This document shows, in pieces, positions 24,298-33,461 of a stretch of DNA of 35,109 nt. The DNA comes from Pseudomonas endophytica (lineage in GTDB: Bacteria > Pseudomonadota > Gammaproteobacteria > Pseudomonadales > Pseudomonadaceae): positions 1 through 35,109 of the forward strand of contig NZ_LLWH01000178.1 in assembly GCF_001411475.1 (NCBI RefSeq), in the 5' to 3' direction. Within the stretch, counting starts at the first letter, position 1. Each line of letters opens with the position of its first letter. The notes beneath the pieces were generated by a model. It made no database searches, was not told the origin of the DNA, and saw nothing but the letters and a program-made list of their open reading frames with translations. The position numbers and the translations under genes are program-made.

Positions 24298-26136
24298 TCA
24301 TCTCAAGCCAGTTGACGCTGCACTCCGCGAAACATCTAACGAGAATGCTCGGCGGCCGAGAGCAACAAAACCCTTGCGACCTGCTACGGTTTGGTCAAAT
24401 ACGAGTTGGCTACCTTCACGACGCAGGTAGCGCTCAGTGCCACATTTATCGCAGTTAGCTCGGAAGCCAACAGGACTTTGGAAAAAGAGATCAGCCTTAG
24501 CTTCACAAACGGGGCATTTTTCCAAGGCGATGATTTCTTGATTATGTCGCTCCAAAGCTTCCGCTTGACGAGAAGAATTAGCGGCAACGAGAGCACCTTT
24601 GAGTGCAGCAATCGAGTCCCAAGAGATAGCCTCCCTGACCTCAAGTACGTAACTCTGGCGGTCAACATGCAACCCCTTGACACTGTCAGCCAAGACCAGC
24701 GCCTTCACCGGAACTTTGGTCAACGGCTGACCGTAGGAGCGCAGCACCATTTGATAAAGGGCCCTATCTACGAGCTGGCCAAACCGTTCCACGCAGTACA
24801 TGTCAGACGGTGACAGAGCAACCCACTGCCCGTGATATGCAGCCTGTTGAGGCTCCTGCCCAATTGCAGGCCAAGCGATGAATCTTTCCAGGGGAAGCTG
24901 CAAGTTTTCATCCAACAAATGCGCATCAGTTAGCCATGGGACTACAGTGAGAAGAACTTCCTCAGAGTCATGCTCACCTGATACGACGCTCACCAACTGC
25001 CAATCCAACCCGCTCTGCTGGAGACGTATACATCTGCCCGCCCAAATGCCCTCGTATTGCTCAGCCAAGTATGGGCGTAGCGCATGACGCAGCACTAGAC
25101 CGGCATAACGTGAGTAGGCATCAGCCGAATACTGATTACGACTGAACCGCTCTTCAGAGCTGCTTCGAGTAGCCGACGTCGTTTGGTCCAGGAGATCCCA
25201 GAGTAACGCCAGATGCCGATAATGCGGGTCATGACTCAAGATGTTGGTCAAATGCAGCGCACCCACGACTTGGGCTTGCCGACTCACCAACAGGTACACA
25301 CCACTCTGCCGCAACCCCGAAATGACTCGGTGCAAATACTCAAGAGTTTCCAACGTTTGGCTCAACAACTCAGAAACGCTACTGGTTGCAGCTTGGTCAA
25401 ACGTCATCCCCCAGAGTCGGCAGACCTCGCGAGAAAGACGAAAATCAACACCCTCAGATTCGTAGAATTTCAACGCCTGAACCAAGGTTGCCTGCAATCC
25501 CTTGAGTGCTGACAGACGTCCGCCGAGATGACGCTCGGTTTTATCAAGCAACCGGGTGTATACACGGTTTTCGTAAATACCGTAGTCATCCTCGCTGAAG
25601 CGTGCCAAAACCTTCTTGGGGATCACTCCGCTGAGTGTCTGCCGTTGCCAGAGCTCCGAATGGGATGCCAGATGAACCAGAGCTCCTTTAGCCAACCTCC
25701 GCGCTCGCGCGACATCGGCGACCTCATCCTCGTAGTGAAGATCCAGCCGTGGCCTCTGAGAAATTTGGTGCAGGTGCCCTTGTTGCACCACCTCAAGCAA
25801 ATGCTCCTCAAACGGCAGAAGATTACTCTGGGTATCAATGATCGCGGCCGGCATCAGCGGAGACATCAACGGATTCTGAGACAGGCCAACATCAATCGCC
25901 GCTACGGCTTTGCACAACGTCTCTATTTCCGCAGATTGCGCTTGCGGGGATAAAGAGAAAGTATGCACCTCATTGCCCAGCTGGCAGCGTTCGCCTCCAT
26001 CACTCACTAGAACGCCAGTAAAAACCGGCGTGTGCCCATTGAAGGCTGGCCCATCACCGGTGTGCTGATAACGGCCTGGCTCGACGATTTCTGGTAGCTG
26101 CCGGAACTGCTCGCCAGTGAGTCGATCGAGCCACAT
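24298..26136 (-). CDS. McrC-position protein with DUF2357-like region and C-terminal zinc ribbon
   Basis: The 612-residue protein is encoded directly after the McrB-like AAA+ gene, and its ATG overlaps that gene's stop (TGATG). This is the arrangement of McrB with McrC-type partners. Residues about 130-210 contain RARRLAKGALVHLASHSELW and DDYGIYENRVYTRLLD, which resemble the conserved core of DUF2357/McrC-type proteins by eye only. Residues 541-565 form a zinc ribbon (C541-x2-C544 and C562-x2-C565). I could not identify a PD-(D/E)xK nuclease site, so it is unclear whether it cleaves DNA. It probably assembles with the AAA+ ring and couples it to DNA or to an effector. No membrane segments are seen. 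Confidence 0.8.
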   Translation of the reverse strand: MWLDRLTGEQFRQLPEIVEPGRYQHTGDGPAFNGHTPVFTGVLVSDGGERCQLGNEVHTFSLSPQAQSAEIETLCKAVAAIDVGLSQNPLMSPLMPAAIIDTQSNLLPFEEHLLEVVQQGHLHQISQRPRLDLHYEDEVADVARARRLAKGALVHLASHSELWQRQTLSGVIPKKVLARFSEDDYGIYENRVYTRLLDKTERHLGGRLSALKGLQATLVQALKFYESEGVDFRLSREVCRLWGMTFDQAATSSVSELLSQTLETLEYLHRVISGLRQSGVYLLVSRQAQVVGALHLTNILSHDPHYRHLALLWDLLDQTTSATRSSSEERFSRNQYSADAYSRYAGLVLRHALRPYLAEQYEGIWAGRCIRLQQSGLDWQLVSVVSGEHDSEEVLLTVVPWLTDAHLLDENLQLPLERFIAWPAIGQEPQQAAYHGQWVALSPSDMYCVERFGQLVDRALYQMVLRSYGQPLTKVPVKALVLADSVKGLHVDRQSYVLEVREAISWDSIAALKGALVAANSSRQAEALERHNQEIIALEKCPVCEAKADLFFQSPVGFRANCDKCGTERYLRREGSQLVFDQTVAGRKGFVALGRRAFSLDVSRSAASTGLR

Positions 26137-28583
26137 CAGTGTCGACCGTCCAAACGTCGAATATCCGCATCCAGCAATTCGATGGACTTCTGTGGTTCGC
26201 CCTCCAGGCTAGCTTCGACCCAGAAGTCTTCTAAGGCGCCTCTCAAATTTCTGACTGCTTCAATGCCGACGTTATAGCGGCCTGTGACCTTGCCTTGGCG
26301 CATGACACGTGTGGAGAGCAAGTGGTCGAGCGCCTCTCCCGAAGAAGCACCGCATGCCAGCATCACCGGAATGAAATCCAACGCCTGCTTTTCAAAACGG
26401 TTACCCCATCCCAACGCGAACCGGGTACCTAATTGCTCAGTGAAGGCATCCCCCGTCAAGCGTTGCAGCAATTCGACAACCTCCTCCTTATGATCTGCCC
26501 GAGCCTTGGTAAACGCTTTGCGTAGTGAGCGATAGGAGTAGCTCGCCGGCTCCATTCCCTTGATTTCGAAGCGATGATCCTGCTTAGGCAGCGTCATGAC
26601 ATGAGCACGATCATACGTCTTGTCAGCCAGTTCATTAGTGGTTTCGTCATGGTTGGCTGTACCGATGAACCACACGTTCTCTGGAACCAGGATCTTTCGC
26701 CCTTCGCTCAGCATGGCGGGCGCATTGGGAAGCGCCGTTTCGGATAGGCTGATCAAACGCTCACTGCGGTTGTTCTTTTCCAGCGCCGACAGAAACTCGG
26801 CAAAGTATTGCTCTGGACGAGAAAGATTCATTTCATCCAGCAGGATGACGTTGCATGTGTCCTGCCAGCGAGGTGTCTGCGCTTTGTACAGTGCTTGCAG
26901 GCAGTCCTTCTCATAAAATCGCCGCTCGAAAGCGTTGTAATGGCCGAGCAGATCATCTCGATCACGCCAGCCAGCCTGCACGGCGATGTCTGTGCAAAAA
27001 CCACCCATTGCTTTAGTGAAAGCCTTGGCCAAGCTTGTTTTGCCAGTACCGCTGATACCTTGGAATACATGCAACTGGCTCATGGCCAAGCCGCCAAGCA
27101 ATACACGGATATCTTCGAGAGGGTAGAACAGCTCTACATGCTCTTCAGCTCGGGCAATCCGATGCTGCAACTGCTCGGCAAATACTTTGAGGTCGGGCAC
27201 CTCGTCCAAATCCATGCTAGCCCTGTACCCCCGGTCGGAATCCATAAGCGACATGGCCGGGAAGGGCGTCTGGGTTTTCTGGGAGTTGGTCAGTTGCTGG
27301 ATTCGGCTTTCAAGGTCATCAATATGCACAGCCAGCGTATTTTTATGCTGCTCAAGCACACGCTTCTCCCGCGCGACAGCCTCCAACTCAGTCGAAGCAA
27401 CGCGCTTGATGCTCATCTCTCGCCGCAACTCATCGAGCTCCGGTCGAAGAACTGAGATGTCCCGCTCCAGATCAGCTTTGCTGCTACGCAGATGCTCATT
27501 CTCCCTTTGCAGCTCGGTGGCGTCAGACTGTTCCAGATTGCGCTTCAGGGCTCTATTGTCCTGTTTCAAGTTTTCCAACTGCTCGAGAATTTCAGCCCCC
27601 GATTGCTCACCCAGTGCCTGCCTGAGTTCCTGAATCTCTGCCCACTTCTCCTTCAATTCTTCGGCTTTATTCCAGGCGTTGTCACGCTGGCGCTCTAGCC
27701 TGGAAATGTCTTGGGCATGGCTGCCACGCTCCGCATCCATTTCAGCGACGACACGCTGCTCCAGCCCATCCTCTGCAACCTTGATGTCAGCCCACTCGCG
27801 ATCAAGCCTGCTACGCGCTCGATCGAGTTCGATTTTACTTTGCTTGATTTCATGCTCACGTTGATCCAGTTGCCTGATCCGCTCAGCCTCCTCCTCGGTG
27901 CAATTAAACTTGACCTCTGCCAGACGCCGGGCTGTCTGCGAAAGCTCGGCATCCAGCTTGCGCTTCTCTTCCTGTAACTGCTGCAATTGAGCTTCAGATT
28001 GCCGAGCCAACTGGCGCTTGCGACCCTCAAACTGACGCAGCGCTTCTTCGTTCTGCTCGAGGAAGTTGGCTTGCGCGTTTGCTTCACGAATACTCAGTGA
28101 GCGCTCAGTATCCAGCAGCTCAGACTTCCTAATAGCAAATCCCTGCTGCTCACTCGCTAGATCCGCCTTGCCACGCTCCAAGTCTGCGCGGGCAAGCTCA
28201 AGCGTCTGCTGCAGGTCCGTCACCGCCTGCTTGGTCAGCTCAGCATCCGAAGCGATTGAATTGGCCGCATTCCAGCGCTCGGAGTACTCGTCGTGCAGGC
28301 GTTCCTTGAATCTCGTCAACTCCCTGCAAACATCTGCAAACTGCTCAATCCAACGGACCAGATGGGTGTCGCCCTGAAGGCGCTCGATTACGCTACGCAG
28401 CCAGTCCTGATCGATCTGGATGTCCAGCTTCACATCAAACGACTGATAAACTCTGGATGCACTCTCAAATGAAGCGCTCCAGACAGGAACTAGCTTTTCC
28501 AGTGAAGAACGTGAAGCTCCTGTGATGACAGGTGCCGCCGGAATATGCGGCGAGCCAAATTTGTTCGGGTTCTTCTTCGCCAT
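26136..28583 (-). CDS. Coiled-coil protein with McrB-type AAA+ domain
   Basis: The protein has 815 residues from the ATG at 28583, preceded by AAGGA with nine-base spacing and overlapping the upstream stop as TAATG. An ATG three codons earlier is the alternative. Residues about 90-440 are a long, nearly continuous coiled coil rich in Glu, Arg and Gln, like an SMC arm. Residues about 485-770 are an AAA+ domain of the McrB group: GISGTGKTSLAKAF (Walker A, near 508), CNVILLDEMNLSRPE (Walker B, near 580), GTANHDETT (sensor region, near 640) and DKTYDRAHV in place of the usual RRF arginine-finger segment. McrB proteins form nucleotide-driven rings or translocases with a nuclease partner. Here the N-terminal DNA-reading domain of McrB is replaced by the coiled coil. 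Confidence 0.88.
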   Translation of the reverse strand: MAKKNPNKFGSPHIPAAPVITGASRSSLEKLVPVWSASFESASRVYQSFDVKLDIQIDQDWLRSVIERLQGDTHLVRWIEQFADVCRELTRFKERLHDEYSERWNAANSIASDAELTKQAVTDLQQTLELARADLERGKADLASEQQGFAIRKSELLDTERSLSIREANAQANFLEQNEEALRQFEGRKRQLARQSEAQLQQLQEEKRKLDAELSQTARRLAEVKFNCTEEEAERIRQLDQREHEIKQSKIELDRARSRLDREWADIKVAEDGLEQRVVAEMDAERGSHAQDISRLERQRDNAWNKAEELKEKWAEIQELRQALGEQSGAEILEQLENLKQDNRALKRNLEQSDATELQRENEHLRSSKADLERDISVLRPELDELRREMSIKRVASTELEAVAREKRVLEQHKNTLAVHIDDLESRIQQLTNSQKTQTPFPAMSLMDSDRGYRASMDLDEVPDLKVFAEQLQHRIARAEEHVELFYPLEDIRVLLGGLAMSQLHVFQGISGTGKTSLAKAFTKAMGGFCTDIAVQAGWRDRDDLLGHYNAFERRFYEKDCLQALYKAQTPRWQDTCNVILLDEMNLSRPEQYFAEFLSALEKNNRSERLISLSETALPNAPAMLSEGRKILVPENVWFIGTANHDETTNELADKTYDRAHVMTLPKQDHRFEIKGMEPASYSYRSLRKAFTKARADHKEEVVELLQRLTGDAFTEQLGTRFALGWGNRFEKQALDFIPVMLACGASSGEALDHLLSTRVMRQGKVTGRYNVGIEAVRNLRGALEDFWVEASLEGEPQKSIELLDADIRRLDGRH

Positions 28584-30073
28584 TACATCCATTCCTTAAA
28601 ACACGCAGTGAAGCTCAGGGCATACTGAATGCTGTCCAGCGTCATCTGACGGGTGAGTTGTGTAGTTTGTCGTCCGGTAAAACTGCTTTGAGCGTGGCTG
28701 CTTCGATTTCGCAGATCAGCAAGATCCAAAAGCCTGCTCAATTCGAGGTCACGATCCCCCAACACCTTGAGCGGGTGCTGGGGTGCATTCAAAGTCCCAA
28801 TGGCCGCAGCAAAAGTGAGCGCTTTGAGTGAAGACTCAGGCCTTGAGCAGGCCGAGATAACCTGATCAATCCTCTGCCTCGCCAGTTGCCTGATGACATC
28901 TTGCGTGAAGGCGGGGATCTGCAGTGCTGAGAGAATCTGCTGATTGAGCTTTTGATCCAGTCGATTCAGTTTTGGTAGCTGGCCCACGTCAGCTGGGTAC
29001 GTACGTATCAGCCATTGCATGATGACCTCCAAGAGCTTTTGGCACTCCATGAGTGCGGCGTCCAGCTCTTGGTTGTGGGCATCACCTTGGTGCAGCTTCT
29101 CTTTGCGCACCAGAAGGGCGGCCAAATGGCGTTTGATATCGGGCTGGCGTTCCACCCAGGGAAATTCGACAAGGACCTGCAGCTCAACTTGCTTGCGCAA
29201 CGCTTCCAACCACTGCGCTACAGTCTGACTATCCGCACGTGGAATACCCACCAATGGTTCCAGCCGAGCCAACAGATTTGCGTCACTATCGATCATCTGC
29301 CGCAGGGTGCTCTGCAGCCACCAAGCATTTTCTCGAAGCTCAAATGGATCCCTGACTGACCAAAGTTCGACGCCGGAAGCATCTCCCGTTATCCAAACCA
29401 GAACTCGCGCTGATTGAGGAGCATCATCGAGGCGCTGCCCTCCCTGTAGACTGATTTGCTTAGGTAGCCAACTACCTTGGTCAAGTTGTTGGCTGGCGCG
29501 ATAGTCTTCCCGATAATCGCGGTAAGCCAGCATCAATAAATCGTGATCAAGGGCTGGCAAGCCGGATTTTCCGCTTTTGATCATAAAGGGTTTGATCGTA
29601 TGCCCGGTTTTTCTCTCATCCGTGAATTCTGGATACCGCGCCAACGGATCTCTGGGCTCCATCTGATTGAACTCTGCAATCAATCGCGGCCAGAACTTCC
29701 CGGTCAGCGTGTCCTGTAGCAAATAGCCAGATTTGAGGTTGCCATCGTCTACTGCTTCATCATCCAGGGTCTTTTCCCCTTTGGAAGTGAGTGCACCAGC
29801 CCCATCAACTAGCCAGCCATCAGTCACACCTTGTACCAGTATCAGATTGATCAAGTTCTGATGAAGTCCCGTCAACTCGGCAATTGTCTCGGGCTGAGTG
29901 GTTCGTGCGCGGATAAGGCCAAGCACGGCACGCTGAAAAAGATTCAGCTGAGGTCGCTTGGCCTCGGGGTACAGCACGCGATGCACTAACACCGGCCAGA
30001 GGACAGACCTTTTCGCCCCTTTTGGAACCGCTCCAAAACTCAGATATGAACGGGTCTCAGCGAACACAGCCAT
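28583..30073 (-). CDS. Winged-helix protein with C-terminal HEPN-like motif
   Basis: The 496-residue protein starts at the ATG at 30073 (MAVFAETRSYLSFG), which has GGAGGT four bases upstream and overlaps the helicase gene by 17 bp. A longer frame to 30163 lies wholly inside the helicase gene and has no such site. Residues about 42-105 read as a winged helix (FQRAVLGLIRARTTQPETIAELTGLH... then a wing with GAGALTSKGEKTL). The middle has no recognised domain. Near the C terminus DLRNRSSHA gives R455-x4-H460, matching the Arg-x4-6-His motif of HEPN domains, many of which are RNases in defence and toxin systems. The helical context fits. I infer nucleic-acid binding and possibly RNase activity. 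Identification rests on motif only. Confidence 0.8.
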   Translation of the reverse strand: MAVFAETRSYLSFGAVPKGAKRSVLWPVLVHRVLYPEAKRPQLNLFQRAVLGLIRARTTQPETIAELTGLHQNLINLILVQGVTDGWLVDGAGALTSKGEKTLDDEAVDDGNLKSGYLLQDTLTGKFWPRLIAEFNQMEPRDPLARYPEFTDERKTGHTIKPFMIKSGKSGLPALDHDLLMLAYRDYREDYRASQQLDQGSWLPKQISLQGGQRLDDAPQSARVLVWITGDASGVELWSVRDPFELRENAWWLQSTLRQMIDSDANLLARLEPLVGIPRADSQTVAQWLEALRKQVELQVLVEFPWVERQPDIKRHLAALLVRKEKLHQGDAHNQELDAALMECQKLLEVIMQWLIRTYPADVGQLPKLNRLDQKLNQQILSALQIPAFTQDVIRQLARQRIDQVISACSRPESSLKALTFAAAIGTLNAPQHPLKVLGDRDLELSRLLDLADLRNRSSHAQSSFTGRQTTQLTRQMTLDSIQYALSFTACFKEWM

Positions 30074-33000
30074 GTTCACCTCCACACAGCTTGTAGAGCG
30101 CAGCCAAAGCCGGCACCGCCTCTTCGGCTTCCTGACTGGTCGCCAAACTCGCATCACCCACACAAATCAGCATTTGCCTTTGGCGACTCATGGCCACGTT
30201 CATACGGTTTGGTAAACGCAGAAAGCCAAACTGGCGATTCAGTTGTTGTTCACGATCAATCGCTTGATCGCCGACATCATTACCCGACTTCATTTGCTGG
30301 TAAGTACGAACACACGACAGCAGCACCACATCAAATTCCTTACCCTGGAACGCATCGACAGACCCGACGCGCAGGCGCTCTTCGACACTAATCGTTCCGT
30401 CACTGCGGACCTTTCTGGCCCATTTGAAGTGCTCATGCGGCTCGTATGTGCCGTCACGTCGCTCCATCAACGGCACACCGTCGATCTGCTGCTGGGCAAG
30501 CTTCTCCATGATCAGATCTCGCTGTGCCGCATAAAAGGTAATGATGCCAATCGACAAGGCATCGCCACCGGCCTTCAGCAGCTTTACAACTTCCTCAACA
30601 ATGCGTTGAGCTTCGCTCTCCCTGATTCGGCTGCGGGTGCCTTCCCGGTGCTGATCCCGGCCTTGCGCTTCAGGGACGTCGAGCCACTGACAAACATGTC
30701 CGCGATAATGCTCTGCCGATAGGCCCAGACCGTCGAGAAACTCGCGAGTGAAGGCAAATTCTTCCGCCCCCTTACCAGAATCGAGTGCTTCCAAGCCAAC
30801 AGACTCATAGAACTGCTTGCTGATGAAATCGCCTAGTATCGGATGCATACGGAACTGGGTATTCAGCATCACCACCCGAGGAATCGAGCCCGGCTCATCC
30901 AAATCCCGCAGCTTTATGCGCATACGCTCGAACAAGCTGGATCGAAACGCAGCAAGTTGTAGCTCTGTCAGCGCATGCTCCTCTTGCAACCTCCCCTCAA
31001 TGTCTGGCTCAAGCATGTGAGGGAGCTGCCGGTCATCCCCCACCAAGACGATGCGACGTTTGGCCATGGCCATCGGCACAAAGAGGTCTAAGGGGTTGGC
31101 ACGAGCGGCCTCGTCGATGACCACGGTATCGAATTCGATTTCGGTGCTATCTAAGCCCGCCACCGACTTAAGGCTTGCCATCTGCCGACCAGCCGATTGC
31201 TGACAGGTTGCTCCCACTACCATGGAGTATTCGTTGACCACGGCCTTGGCTGCATGGCGATCAACTGCCAAGCCATCGGCAAGTTGCTCCAGCACCCAGG
31301 CAACGCCTTGCTTGCGCTGCCGAAGCTTGTCCTCCAGATGTCGGTCGATATCGTCCAGCAGAGCCAGACCTTCGGGGTCCGCCTGACGCTTCAGTTCTGC
31401 AGGCCGATAGTCCGGTAAGTACTGCTCGAGCAGGCTGGTCTGGCAATCTGCGAGTGCATGCAGGGTCGGCTTAGCCAGCTCAGAGCTGTCTGCCGCCTCT
31501 TGCAGCAAGGCCAGTAGCTCGGCGCGGCAGTTCTGACCGTGGCGCCTCAACCAGTTGAGCAGATCCCAGGCTCGGTCCGGGCCATCGTCGGCGAATGAGG
31601 ATGTCTCGACACGCAGTGCTCGGATATGTCGCAAGGCCTGGACATCCAGCCGGCTCCCGGTAGGGCTTGGCGCCTGTTGCTTTAACTTCGCGACATAGTC
31701 CTCAAGCTGGCTTTCAAGCTTGGGCGGCAATACCACGCCTCGCTGATCCAACTCGCGTAAACCATCCAGAATGCTCTCGAATGCTTGAGCTTGTTGAGCG
31801 GGTAATGCACCTGAAACTCGAGCGAGTGCCAGCTTGACTGATAGCCCCCTTACCAGTTCCAGTTCAGGGTACTTGCAATACTCTGCGGTTATCTTCTCTT
31901 GCAAGTGGGCCGCTTGCCGCTCCAGCCATGGATCAATCAGCGCCGCCTCATCATGGGTGCCGCGCTTACCGCCCACACGAGCCCCGGGCAACCCGAAGAC
32001 ATCGCTGCGATCCAGCGCGTTGTCGACCGCATCGTGCTGAAAGCTGCTGATCAAAACCTGCGAGGCTATATTCCGCTCCTCTGCCACCTCGGCCAGACGG
32101 CGTTGCAATGCCGCAATTACCTGCGTCTTCCCTGTACCAGGCGGGCCGATAATGATCGCGAGATCAGGGGTATTAAGTGCGCTTACCAGAGCCAGCTTTT
32201 GCCTCTCTGTAGGCTTCCCCCCTTTAAAGGCCTCCAGCACATAAGGTGTAAGTCCTTCGATGGTCCGGCGCCTTGCCGCAGGCACCGCCACTCCCTCCAG
32301 CAGCCATTTCAATTGCGGCAGGCGCTTGCCTGAGTCAATCGATTGTTTGGCAGCAAGACGGCGCTTGCCTACAGAGCGCTGGCCAGCCAATGACAGATAC
32401 AACCACCCTTCGCCCTGCTTTGGACGAACGTCACGCTTGCTTGAGACCGGTTTGAAAACCACACAATCAGGCTCGAAGCGTACGGTACCTCTAGGTACGC
32501 TTGCAGCGCTCTTGGCATCCTCAGTGGAAAGCTCTTCTAGCCAGTCAGGTCGCTCATCACCCAAGTCAACCTGAGTATCGGACGCTAATTCAAGATTGCG
32601 CCAACGCTCCCTGAATTCTCTATAGTCGTCTTGAGATTTAGGCGTCAGACGCCAGATATTCTCGCGCCCCTCCTCGTCCCCTTTGCACTGCACATAACGC
32701 AGAGAACGAAGGCTTTCCGCCTTCATCAGCTCGTTCTGCCACTCTTTATCGTTGTAGAGATTCCACAGCTCCAGATAGCTGGCGTTATCGCGTAATGCGG
32801 CATCCAGCAACGCTTGCTGACTGGCACTCTGCAAAGTCGCTGCGACAGACGCGTCACGAAACTCGAACTGACCGAACAACAGTGAAAATGCGCCGTCACG
32901 ACGGGCGTGGCGAGTAACACGCTTGATCAGCAGCCCACGGTCCTGCCGCTGTTCCACATCGGCGCGCCAGCCCTTGCCCAGCAACTGGAAACTACCTCTG

Positions 33001-33455
33001 GAGGTGCTGTTGCTAAACCTAGCGACGCTGAGCCAGTCACCTTCGGACAGCCCGCTAACCAGAAACTGCTCTGCGAACCAGCGGCAGGCAAGGTCGATGC
33101 TGTTATCGGCAATCTCCTGCTTGGTGTAGAGCTCATCGGCAAGCAACTCGTCGACACCCAGTTCAAGTTGCATGGCGGACACTTCGACAGGTGCGCAGTA
33201 CTGCATCAGGAGCTTGCCGCCTTGTTTACCAGTCAGCAGCCAACGGGTCTGATCACGCAGTACCAGGCGGCTAAACAGGCCATGATCAGCCGCAGAGCAT
33301 TTGACTCTGATGCGTACGTCGCCCTGTGCTGCCAGCCATTCATCCTGATAGCTCTGCAGGAAAATTGCCTGACCAGCCTGAAGGGTATCGATGCGTTCAT
33401 CCGTAGAGAGCGTCAGCACATCTTCGGATAGCATCGGGAAGTCTTTAAATTCCAT
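30057..33455 (-). CDS. Large SF1 helicase (COG1112/Upf1-like)
   Basis: The 1132-residue protein has a 430-residue N-terminal region of unknown fold, then a superfamily 1B-like helicase core. Motifs seen: GPPGTGKTQV (motif I, about 436), VLISSFQHDAVDNAL (Ia), VVIDEAARANPLDLF (II, about 778), VLVGDDRQLPHM (III, about 803), LNTQFRMHP (IV, about 865), SVDAFQGKEFDVVLL (V, about 1033) and NVAMSRQRQ (VI, about 1085). All catalytic residues are present, so it should be an active ATP-driven helicase on DNA or RNA. About 340 residues separate motifs I and II, a large insertion. No PLD or PD-(D/E)xK nuclease motif was found. It starts seven bases after the kinase stop with AGGTGG upstream, and it overlaps the next gene. 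Confidence 0.92.
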   Translation of the reverse strand: MEFKDFPMLSEDVLTLSTDERIDTLQAGQAIFLQSYQDEWLAAQGDVRIRVKCSAADHGLFSRLVLRDQTRWLLTGKQGGKLLMQYCAPVEVSAMQLELGVDELLADELYTKQEIADNSIDLACRWFAEQFLVSGLSEGDWLSVARFSNSTSRGSFQLLGKGWRADVEQRQDRGLLIKRVTRHARRDGAFSLLFGQFEFRDASVAATLQSASQQALLDAALRDNASYLELWNLYNDKEWQNELMKAESLRSLRYVQCKGDEEGRENIWRLTPKSQDDYREFRERWRNLELASDTQVDLGDERPDWLEELSTEDAKSAASVPRGTVRFEPDCVVFKPVSSKRDVRPKQGEGWLYLSLAGQRSVGKRRLAAKQSIDSGKRLPQLKWLLEGVAVPAARRRTIEGLTPYVLEAFKGGKPTERQKLALVSALNTPDLAIIIGPPGTGKTQVIAALQRRLAEVAEERNIASQVLISSFQHDAVDNALDRSDVFGLPGARVGGKRGTHDEAALIDPWLERQAAHLQEKITAEYCKYPELELVRGLSVKLALARVSGALPAQQAQAFESILDGLRELDQRGVVLPPKLESQLEDYVAKLKQQAPSPTGSRLDVQALRHIRALRVETSSFADDGPDRAWDLLNWLRRHGQNCRAELLALLQEAADSSELAKPTLHALADCQTSLLEQYLPDYRPAELKRQADPEGLALLDDIDRHLEDKLRQRKQGVAWVLEQLADGLAVDRHAAKAVVNEYSMVVGATCQQSAGRQMASLKSVAGLDSTEIEFDTVVIDEAARANPLDLFVPMAMAKRRIVLVGDDRQLPHMLEPDIEGRLQEEHALTELQLAAFRSSLFERMRIKLRDLDEPGSIPRVVMLNTQFRMHPILGDFISKQFYESVGLEALDSGKGAEEFAFTREFLDGLGLSAEHYRGHVCQWLDVPEAQGRDQHREGTRSRIRESEAQRIVEEVVKLLKAGGDALSIGIITFYAAQRDLIMEKLAQQQIDGVPLMERRDGTYEPHEHFKWARKVRSDGTISVEERLRVGSVDAFQGKEFDVVLLSCVRTYQQMKSGNDVGDQAIDREQQLNRQFGFLRLPNRMNVAMSRQRQMLICVGDASLATSQEAEEAVPALAALYKLCGGEHGCVR

Positions 33456-33461
33456 GCGCGA

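Noticed and set aside
30074..30163. A longer N terminus for the winged-helix gene
   Set aside because: These 30 codons lie wholly inside the helicase gene, and the strong GGAGGT site points to the ATG at 30073.
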